A stretch of 64,000 nt of DNA, from contig JBAYJC010000004.1 in NCBI GenBank assembly GCA_041665285.1, forward strand, positions 50,944 through 114,943. The letters are read 5' to 3'. The position numbers and the translations under genes are program-made. The DNA comes from JBAYJC01 sp041665285 (GTDB taxonomy: Bacteria > Patescibacteriota > Patescibacteriia > 2-12-FULL-60-25). A model generated the notes under the pieces. That model searched no databases. It saw only the letters and a list, made by a program, of their open reading frames with translations, and was not told the origin of the DNA. Positions 33,066 through 40,334 of the stretch are shown here, one piece after another. Each line of letters starts with the position of its first letter. Within the stretch, counting starts at the first letter, position 1.

Positions 33066-34730
33066 ATGTTTTCTGCGCTTCGCTCTCTTTTCCGCCCAAA
33101 GGCTCAGCCCTCAGAGGATCTGACCATTGCGCTTGCAGAACGCGCCGCGTCTTTACAAGCAGAAATCGCTACAAAGAAAAATCCTTCAGAAAAACAAGCG
33201 AAGCGTATTCATTCCGCCGCACAGCTGTTGCGAAGAGAACTAGAGCTCCTTCGTACGACTCCTGGTATCAAACTTCCCGCAGAAGAAGCACGGCACGTGC
33301 AAGAAATGCTCGAAAGCGCATCGCGTATCGCGCGACGGTCTCTCAAAGAGGCTCTTCCCGCCGAACGTCCTCCACAACGAACCAGCGACAATGTTACGTT
33401 GAATAGCGAAAGGCACCCTTTGCACAATGAGGATCGCTCCTTTGCTTTTGACGCGTCAGGCTTTTACGGAGTGTTTGACGGTGTAGGCGGCGCTTCAAAC
33501 GGAGAGATCGCCGCAGAACTTGCATCAGAAACCATTCAAGCGAACAAAGAGGACCTTTCTAGCCTCACGGTCGAAGAAACAAAACTGGCGTTACTCGAAC
33601 GGTTTAAACAGACGCGAGGAGCCCTCAAAGCCAAACCCGCCCAAGAAAACAGGCCAGAACTTTCCTCCATGAATTCCACAGCCACGGTCGTCAAACTCTG
33701 CGAGCAAGACGGTAAACAATTTGCCGTGATTGCCCACACCGGTGATAGCCGCGCATATATCCTTCGTGGCGCATCTGGCACTCTTGAGCAGGTAACTATT
33801 GATCACACACCTGTCCTGGATAAAATAGCACACGACTATTCGCCTGATACGGCTTTAGCCTTTCAACGCATTCTCAACAAATTGGAATCTGCGGGTCATT
33901 GGCGCACAATCCGACGTCTCACGTACTACAAAGCGCGTCACATGCCTATCTCGCCCAATGAAGAGGCGCTCTGGAGAGACTGGTACACAGAGGCAAGTGA
34001 CTTTATCCAACAGAACAAACTTGAGCCATTTATTACTGACTATTTCTCAGATTCCGATAAAGTTGGTTCACATGTCATCAGTAAAAGCGTGCGCTCAAAA
34101 CCAGAGCTGTTTATTGTTGAAATGGCGCCGGATGACGAGCTTCTTCTTACCAGCGATGGAATCCACGATAACCTCACAGAAGACGTGATGACCGCTATCC
34201 TCCTGGGAGACGATGCGGCGATTGAGGATCCTCACGTACGCACGACCATTCAAGAAGCCCGACAACGCGATCCAAACATCACGCCAGCAGAACTCCTTGC
34301 CTATGCGGCACACGCGTATGCAGAGACGGGTCAATCTCGCTCCAAACGCGATGATATGACGGCTGTGTATGCACGCGTTGAGCGCATTGCGGAAATAGGC
34401 GACCCCATCCACCACCAACTTGATAGCGCACGCCCTCCGCTCTCCAAAACGGAACGCGAGCAACTCTTCCAACTTTTCCCAGGCGTGACAAATGAGCACC
34501 AGTTGGTCCGTGCGTATACTCATGCAGTCATGAGCTACAAAACACTCGCAGAAAAAGTCTCTGCCTCCCTCTCTCCATGGACGATCCGTCCACGTGCGCT
34601 CCCAAAAAATCTTCTGGCTCTTCAAGAGCAACTCGTTCAATCCAATCGCCTTCTCCGTCTCAACCCTCTCACACATCTCAATGCCGCTATCTGGCGTGAG
34701 AGTCAGCGACGTAACAAACAAGCGGCCTAA
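33066..34730 (+). CDS. PP2C-family Ser/Thr protein phosphatase
   Basis: A 554-residue protein: charged helical N-terminus (1-105), then a PPM catalytic domain with NEDRSFAF, FYGVFDGVGGASNGE, SMNSTATVVKL, HTGDSRAYILR, LLLTSDGIHDNLTED and KRDDMTAVY. The Asp residues that bind the two metals are in place. An insertion of about 80 residues (YSPDTALAFQRILNK to ITDYFSD) separates the middle motifs, and the C-terminal 120 residues are an extra helical tail. PP2Cs remove phosphate from Ser/Thr; no kinase gene is in this window. Two orphan genes precede it. Confidence 0.9.
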   Translation: MFSALRSLFRPKAQPSEDLTIALAERAASLQAEIATKKNPSEKQAKRIHSAAQLLRRELELLRTTPGIKLPAEEARHVQEMLESASRIARRSLKEALPAERPPQRTSDNVTLNSERHPLHNEDRSFAFDASGFYGVFDGVGGASNGEIAAELASETIQANKEDLSSLTVEETKLALLERFKQTRGALKAKPAQENRPELSSMNSTATVVKLCEQDGKQFAVIAHTGDSRAYILRGASGTLEQVTIDHTPVLDKIAHDYSPDTALAFQRILNKLESAGHWRTIRRLTYYKARHMPISPNEEALWRDWYTEASDFIQQNKLEPFITDYFSDSDKVGSHVISKSVRSKPELFIVEMAPDDELLLTSDGIHDNLTEDVMTAILLGDDAAIEDPHVRTTIQEARQRDPNITPAELLAYAAHAYAETGQSRSKRDDMTAVYARVERIAEIGDPIHHQLDSARPPLSKTEREQLFQLFPGVTNEHQLVRAYTHAVMSYKTLAEKVSASLSPWTIRPRALPKNLLALQEQLVQSNRLLRLNPLTHLNAAIWRESQRRNKQAA

Positions 34731-34764
34731 AAACTCGATCCGAGAATGCTCGGATCGAGTTTTG
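34729..34764. terminator. Bidirectional terminator between PP2C and thrS
   Basis: Perfect stem ACTCGATCCGAG / CTCGGATCGAGT with AATG loop, A and T tracts on either side. Confidence 0.9.
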
Positions 34765-34774
34765 TGTCAGCTGT

Positions 34775-36577
34775 TTATCCACGACGTTCCTTAATTTCTT
34801 CGAGCAACGCCTTGATAAAGGCACTTTTCTCCATAGACTGCTGTTCTTTCTCTCCACGACGACGCACCGTAAGCGCTTCACCGGCCGCTTCCTTATCACC
34901 GACCACGAGCGCATACGGAATGCGCTTAACTTCGGCATTGCGGATCTTCTTACCCACAGACTCTGGCGTTTCATCCACCGTCACACGAACGCCCGCCTCT
35001 TTCAATTCTGCAGACAGTGCTTGTGCAAATGCATTATGACGATCTGCAACCGGCAGGATCGTTACTTGCACGGGTGACAGCCAGGTTGGGAAGGAACCTG
35101 CGTAATGCTCAATCAAGAAGGCCATGAAACGCTCATGCGTGGAGAGTGGTGCGCGATGAATCACAAACACCTCTCCATTCTTCTGACCGGTTTCATCTAC
35201 ATATTGCAAGGCAAATCGTTCACGCGCCACAAAGTCGAGCTGAACCGTAGACATGGTTTCCTCACGGCCAATCACAGATTTGAACTGCACATCGACTTTG
35301 GGCCCATAAAACGCGGCTTCATCGTCTGCCTCGCGAAAAGGCACCTGCATTTCCACAAGCACATCACGCAAGACATTCTGGCTATACTCCCAATTTTCCG
35401 GCTGGTTAATATATTTCTCTACATGATCCGGTGACCATTTGGACAAACGAAACCAATAATCCTTTAAGCCAAAAATACGGAAATATTCAATCACGAGCGA
35501 GAGAACTCGCTTGAATTCGTCCTTGATCTGATCCTTGCGGCAATAAATATGCGCATCGTTCATGGCTAATGCGCGCACGCGGAGCAATCCTGCCAAAGCG
35601 CCAGACAATTCGTTACGATAGCACACGCCGTATTCCGCTAAACGTAAAGGAAGCTCTTTGTAACTGCGCAAACCATACTTAAAAATCATGTGATGGTGCG
35701 GGCAGTTCATGGCCTTCATGTAATACACGCCATCATCCATTTCCATGGGCGGATACATGCTGTCTTTGTAGTACGGCAAATGGCCTGAGGTCAGATACAG
35801 CTCTTGTTTGGCAATATGCGGCGTAGAAACGCGCTGATATCCCTGCTTTTCCTCCATTTCCACAGCAAGCGCCTCAACAGCATTACGCATGATCGTGCCG
35901 TTTGGGAGCCACATCACCAATCCCTTTCCCACGGTTTCATCGATAAAGAACAAGTCTTGTGCCGCACCAATTTTACGATGATCGCGCTTTTCTGCCTCTT
36001 CGAGCATGTGTTCGTATGCCTCAAGCTCTTCCTTATTCACAAAACAAATGCCATAAATGCGTTGCATTTGCGGATTTGTTTCCTTGCCACGCCAATAGGC
36101 ACCAGCGACTTTTGTCAGCTTCCAGGCGTTCCCTATCTCCTTTGCCTCTGCCACATGAGGACCGCGACACAGATCCACAAACGCACCCGTGCGATAGATG
36201 GAGACCGTCCCGACGTTCTGCGGATCGATTTCTTGCGCCTCCTCCATGTTCACCTTTGTCGTTCCTTTTGTTTTCAAATCATTCAGTAACTCCACTTTGT
36301 AGGTCTGCCCTAGATCCACAAAGAGACTGATCGCCTCATCGATGGGCAGTTCCTGTCGTACAAAAGCAGGATTTTGGCCCTGAATCGAACGCATGGTCTT
36401 GGTGATTGCTTCCACATCTTCAGGCAAAACCGATCGGCCGATATCGATATCGTAATAAAATCCATTTTCTACGACCGGCCCCACACCAAACTTCGCCTCT
36501 GGAAAAAGCTGGTGTACGGCCGCGGCAAGAAGATGAGCCGCACTATGGCGACGCATTTCCACTGGTTGCTGTGTCAT
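34775..36577 (-). CDS. thrS: Threonyl-tRNA synthetase
   Basis: Charges tRNA-Thr. This 600-residue enzyme has the editing domain (RHSAAHLLAAAVHQLFP with HxxxH; GAFVDLCRGPHV), catalytic core (MKAMNCPHHHMIFKY with the zinc Cys, LRVRALAMNDAHIYC, VIHRAPLSTHERFMAFLIEH) and anticodon-binding domain (VTILPVADRHNAFA). It lacks the N-terminal TGS domain found in the 640-residue E. coli enzyme. Expression is probably controlled by the T-box-like leader immediately upstream. Two tRNA-Thr genes (TGT, GGT) lie in this window. Confidence 0.97.
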   Translation of the reverse strand: MTQQPVEMRRHSAAHLLAAAVHQLFPEAKFGVGPVVENGFYYDIDIGRSVLPEDVEAITKTMRSIQGQNPAFVRQELPIDEAISLFVDLGQTYKVELLNDLKTKGTTKVNMEEAQEIDPQNVGTVSIYRTGAFVDLCRGPHVAEAKEIGNAWKLTKVAGAYWRGKETNPQMQRIYGICFVNKEELEAYEHMLEEAEKRDHRKIGAAQDLFFIDETVGKGLVMWLPNGTIMRNAVEALAVEMEEKQGYQRVSTPHIAKQELYLTSGHLPYYKDSMYPPMEMDDGVYYMKAMNCPHHHMIFKYGLRSYKELPLRLAEYGVCYRNELSGALAGLLRVRALAMNDAHIYCRKDQIKDEFKRVLSLVIEYFRIFGLKDYWFRLSKWSPDHVEKYINQPENWEYSQNVLRDVLVEMQVPFREADDEAAFYGPKVDVQFKSVIGREETMSTVQLDFVARERFALQYVDETGQKNGEVFVIHRAPLSTHERFMAFLIEHYAGSFPTWLSPVQVTILPVADRHNAFAQALSAELKEAGVRVTVDETPESVGKKIRNAEVKRIPYALVVGDKEAAGEALTVRRRGEKEQQSMEKSAFIKALLEEIKERRG

Positions 36578-36595
36578 AAAGTTGAAGAAAGATGA

Positions 36596-36770
36596 ACAAA
36601 AAACGAAACAAATTGATTCTGTTTCGTTGCGGGACTCCGACGAACGTCAAAGTGGTTCCACCCGCATTGTCCGACGAACGTCGGACCGCTTCATTGTCTG
36701 TACTTTTGCGGCGCCGGTTGGTGAGTCCGGAGGATAAAATCATCATGCCCCTCTTGGCGAGAGACGTCAA
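36596..36770 (-). promoter_or_regulatory. Compact T-box-like riboswitch leader of thrS
   Basis: Promoter: TTGACG (36770-36765), 17 bp, CATGAT (36747-36742). Candidate specifier hairpin: CCGG, loop ACTCACCAA (36726-36718, holding Thr codons ACT and ACC), CCGG. Further hairpins follow (CCGC / GCGG; GTCCGAC / GTCGGAC). Antiterminator: GCGGG (36665-36661), bulge TGGAACC (36660-36654), a 20-nt hairpin (ACTTTGAC-GTTC-GTCGGAGT), CCCGC (36633-36629). This is the T-box antiterminator, a 7-nt UGGNACC bulge between two helices. An intrinsic terminator AACGAAACA / TGTTTCGTT plus T run follows (36596-36628). At about 140 nt it lacks the long stem I of classic T-boxes. Confidence 0.78.
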
Positions 36771-36789
36771 GAAAAAGCGTTTTTTCTCT

Positions 36790-38103
36790 TTATTCGACCT
36801 TAATTTCTATATGATCTTTCAGCGTTGGAATCTTGCTGATCCAGCTCGGACGCATTTTGATTTGCACATCCTCCACACCTTCAAGTTGCTTCAATGTAGA
36901 AATCACCTCATCCTTTTTCCGCCCAGCAACCGCGGCCTTTTGTAAGGCGGGGTTTGTAGAGGTTAATCGATGCTCTGCATCCACCAACACATGAATCAAC
37001 GCCTTTTCGTTTTTTATGTCAGAACTTTCAATCTCGTATTTCGCGCTCTTGTCATCAAAAGGAAGCAATTCTCGTCCCTCTGGAATCTTCTCCTTCATAC
37101 GGAGACGAATCAATGCAGACATATCATCCGTGGGATAGTACACGGCCGTGACTTCGAGCTTCAAAGACGCGAGAAAGCTGTCTGCGGCTTGTCCGGCTTT
37201 GACATTGATTTTTTGATCAAGAATACGCGTAGCATACACCACTTCGTTATAGCGTGTATCTGCCATTTCTGCCGCAAGCGTGCGTTTTGCCTGCTCAAAA
37301 GCCGCATCCACTAAAGACTTTTGCGCATCAGCAATCGCATTCGCGGTAACGATCTTCTTTGGCTTTGCATCGACAAGAGGCGCAGACGCTGACACAGGCA
37401 CCGTGGCTACCGGAACAGGCGCACCTGCTGGCACTGCCTCAAAAGCCGTGTCTGATTGCGCGTAAATAAACGTTTGCAAATCGATAAACAACCCCGGAAT
37501 GGTGAACTTTGTGGGGCCAATCGCAAACTCACGTCCAGGCTTATCCGCGTACACACCGACTGCAACTTCGCCGCCAGAAGGCACAACCACGGTCTTGTCT
37601 ATGCGATATAATTTATTATCCGCTGTCAACAAACGCGTTGTTTTCACGAGCGTCTGCGGTCGAGAGTACTTATTGATGAGTCGCACGGTCCCTTTTGCTA
37701 CAAAAGAAGCATTATCCACTTCAGACTCTGGCGTGGGTAATGACGCGGGGACAGGAGTACCAGCCGTAGGCTCTGTGGGAGCTGTGGAAGACGCCGTATC
37801 CGTCACCGTAAACTCATGAACACTCGAATCAAACGTTCCTTGCACAATACGACCAGGCAACTGGCCAGACGCAGGAGTTTTTGCAATCTCTACCGTTGTA
37901 TCTAATTTAAGTGGGCTTCGTTTGACTCGTACCAGAATTTCCGCACGCACAGAGGTAAGCCAGAGAACCGCCAGGATAATGAGCACCGTAAACGCCGCAA
38001 AGGTATATGCTATCTTGCGATAGATATGTGGTTGCGGCGGCGTTGGAAACGACGGGGCGGTGATCGGGACGACATGCGGTCGTCGGCTTCCACGTATAGT
38101 CAT
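36790..38103 (-). CDS. Baseplate-J-like single-pass surface protein
   Basis: A 437-residue protein with a short cytoplasmic N-terminus, membrane helix at 31-50, and a large outer domain. The segment GTVRLINKYSRPQTLVKTTRLL through YRIDKTVVVPSGGEVAVGVYADKPGREFAIGPTKFTIPGL matches the beta-rich region of baseplate J/gp47-like proteins that recur in Patescibacteria surface loci. TGG-TATACT lies about 20 bases before the ATG, so it has its own promoter. It separates the thrS leader from the DUF11/DUF4012 operon. Probably a cell-surface structural protein. Confidence 0.78.
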   Translation of the reverse strand: MTIRGSRRPHVVPITAPSFPTPPQPHIYRKIAYTFAAFTVLIILAVLWLTSVRAEILVRVKRSPLKLDTTVEIAKTPASGQLPGRIVQGTFDSSVHEFTVTDTASSTAPTEPTAGTPVPASLPTPESEVDNASFVAKGTVRLINKYSRPQTLVKTTRLLTADNKLYRIDKTVVVPSGGEVAVGVYADKPGREFAIGPTKFTIPGLFIDLQTFIYAQSDTAFEAVPAGAPVPVATVPVSASAPLVDAKPKKIVTANAIADAQKSLVDAAFEQAKRTLAAEMADTRYNEVVYATRILDQKINVKAGQAADSFLASLKLEVTAVYYPTDDMSALIRLRMKEKIPEGRELLPFDDKSAKYEIESSDIKNEKALIHVLVDAEHRLTSTNPALQKAAVAGRKKDEVISTLKQLEGVEDVQIKMRPSWISKIPTLKDHIEIKVE

Positions 38104-38189
38104 AAAAAGAATTCTGGAAGAAGTATACCATGAAAATCTACTTGCTCCTACGTGGTTTCATGATGTTATCCACAAATCATCCACAGGCC

Positions 38190-40334
38190 TTACCTCTGCA
38201 GACGTACAACGCCCTTCCCTCGTGCGCCTTCATCATTCTGCAAATCCGTGGTGACCGCAGGCGCCACCTGCATAACACGTTCCTGCAATGAGACATCCTG
38301 CGCTTCTAAACGCGTCTCCCCCATCAAAGAAGCAAAACGCCCGGCATCCAATGTTGTTGGCGTGATCTGCACCTCAAAAACCGCTTCGACTTCTTTCTGG
38401 GCTTCTGGCATTTCTGGCACTGACCAGCGCAAGACACGCGTTGCTTCGTCATAGGTCATGACGCCAACATCCGCAGAAACCTTTCCACCGAATGTTGCGA
38501 TTTTAGGCAGAATAGCCGTTACGACCATGTCTTTGAGTGTATGCAAATCCTTTGTCACACGCCAGTTCACACGATAGGCCGTAGTTGTACCAACCGTAGG
38601 AGGGAGAGGCCCGTAACCTATCGGTGCGCCTTCTTCGGTGAAATATCGTGGCTCGACCCCAATCCCTGCATGACTGCGATACCGCAACACAATGGGTCGT
38701 GCATACACCGTGCGCTGTACAGGAGTGTCGCCAACAGATTCAACCGTTCCAACAAGAGAAAGCTTAATCCAGGCATCACGCGTTCCTGTCGCGACAGGCT
38801 TGGCGAGCAAACCAATTTCCATACTTCCCTCACCTTGCGGTGATAATGCCTCAAATGAAGGAATCTGCTTTGGCGTATAGACGAGAGTCTGAATACGCGG
38901 CCGTGTATTTGTTGCCCCTTGCGCCACGTCATCTAATTGCGACCAATCAATCAACGATGTGCCCGTGACAGAGCGACCATCCACAAAGGACTCAATCCCC
39001 AAACGCACATTCACTTTTTTCAATAGTTCTGGGCTAGTATTGCCATAACCAATGGCAAGACGAATGGGCTGACCAGGCTCAATCCCCTGATCAAGATCAG
39101 AGCCATTTGCCACAAAATGTAGAGCAAGATCGCCAGCCACAAGCGGCACACGCACCTCTGAACGTTGTGCCGCGAGAAAAACGCCTTGCACAGCCCGTCG
39201 TCCCACCTCTGCGATGAGCAGACTTTCTTGCGTATAGCCAGAAACAAACGAACCGTGCACGGTCACGGTATTAAAGCCTCCAGGCTCAAGGCGCCCAAGA
39301 GGCAAATACACGTCTCGTGTCCCTGCCACGACCGTGGACGTGGCCATGTCTGAAGGAAGAAACCCTGCAGGCAAAGCCAAATGCGCCTCAAGCCCCGCCA
39401 AAGGCAATGAGCCTCGATTTGTCACAGCGTATCGCAACACAACCGCGTCTCCGGCAATGACTTTTGCCGGAAGCACCACATTGCCCGTAAGAACCGTGTC
39501 CGTAAACGTAATAGTTTTTGCGGTCATGCGTTCCCTCGTGCGTTCTTCCCCTGCTGGATGAAACGTTGCTAAAGCCTGAATAGCAGAACGAGACCCAAGC
39601 TCTCCCAAAAATACACCTTTAACAGTAACCGTTCCCTTACCATTCAACGGTAAGGCTCCCAGATGCCACCTGAGCAAAGCGACATCTGCGGGTTTTGGGT
39701 CAAACTGCGTTGCTTGAAACTCAGCAGGAAAAATCACGCGCAGATCTGTATTTTCCAACGAAGCGCTCCCTGTTTGTTCCCAAGATATACGAAAACTCTG
39801 CTCTTCGCCGAGCAGGATATTTGCTGGACCTTCAATCGTCAGGCGCACGCCGGCCTCTGACGTTTGTCTCCATGCAGAAAATGCAGGCACGCCATACACG
39901 AAACCTCCAAATCCAAGCAAACCAACAAGGACAACTCCTAACCCCGCCCATATTAATCGACGAGATCGTTGACGATCGATATGGCCAAGTTCTCGCATGG
40001 AGGCCTTGCCCTCTTTTCCATAAATGACCTCCAAACTTCTCTCCACAGACTCATCTCGCTCTTCTGCTTCTTGCGTCGCATGTGATCGATGTTTGTAATG
40101 GGGCGTTTCTTGCACGATCTCCTCTTCGAGCTCTTCAACCGGCGCTCCGACGAGCAATTCATGTGCTTTCTTTCGTAAGGCATCAGATGTTGCCTGCCCG
40201 CGTGGTTTCTGTGGACTCTCGACTCGTCGCTTACCTAAAGCAACTCCGTGCAAAATAGTACGGAGGCGTATTGAAAAGGCATGCCACACATTATGGCGCT
40301 TGCCCGACGCTGGTAGTGAGGGCTTGTGCGTCAT
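38190..40334 (-). CDS. DUF11-like membrane-anchored surface protein
   Basis: A 714-residue protein: charged cytoplasmic part (1-125), membrane helix (127-150), then several Ig-like beta domains (LLGEEQSFRISWEQTGSASLENTDLRVIFP, IAGDAVVLRYAVTNRGSLPLAGLEAHLALPAGF, GIEPGQPIRLAIGYGNTSPELLKKVNVRLGI, TTTAYRVNWRVTKDLHTLKDMVVTAILP). The pattern of T-N-xG-x-hydrophobic repeats is that of DUF11/CARDB-type domains. Its start overlaps the upstream DUF4012 gene by 44 bases, pointing to coupled translation. Confidence 0.8.
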   Translation of the reverse strand: MTHKPSLPASGKRHNVWHAFSIRLRTILHGVALGKRRVESPQKPRGQATSDALRKKAHELLVGAPVEELEEEIVQETPHYKHRSHATQEAEERDESVERSLEVIYGKEGKASMRELGHIDRQRSRRLIWAGLGVVLVGLLGFGGFVYGVPAFSAWRQTSEAGVRLTIEGPANILLGEEQSFRISWEQTGSASLENTDLRVIFPAEFQATQFDPKPADVALLRWHLGALPLNGKGTVTVKGVFLGELGSRSAIQALATFHPAGEERTRERMTAKTITFTDTVLTGNVVLPAKVIAGDAVVLRYAVTNRGSLPLAGLEAHLALPAGFLPSDMATSTVVAGTRDVYLPLGRLEPGGFNTVTVHGSFVSGYTQESLLIAEVGRRAVQGVFLAAQRSEVRVPLVAGDLALHFVANGSDLDQGIEPGQPIRLAIGYGNTSPELLKKVNVRLGIESFVDGRSVTGTSLIDWSQLDDVAQGATNTRPRIQTLVYTPKQIPSFEALSPQGEGSMEIGLLAKPVATGTRDAWIKLSLVGTVESVGDTPVQRTVYARPIVLRYRSHAGIGVEPRYFTEEGAPIGYGPLPPTVGTTTAYRVNWRVTKDLHTLKDMVVTAILPKIATFGGKVSADVGVMTYDEATRVLRWSVPEMPEAQKEVEAVFEVQITPTTLDAGRFASLMGETRLEAQDVSLQERVMQVAPAVTTDLQNDEGARGKGVVRLQR

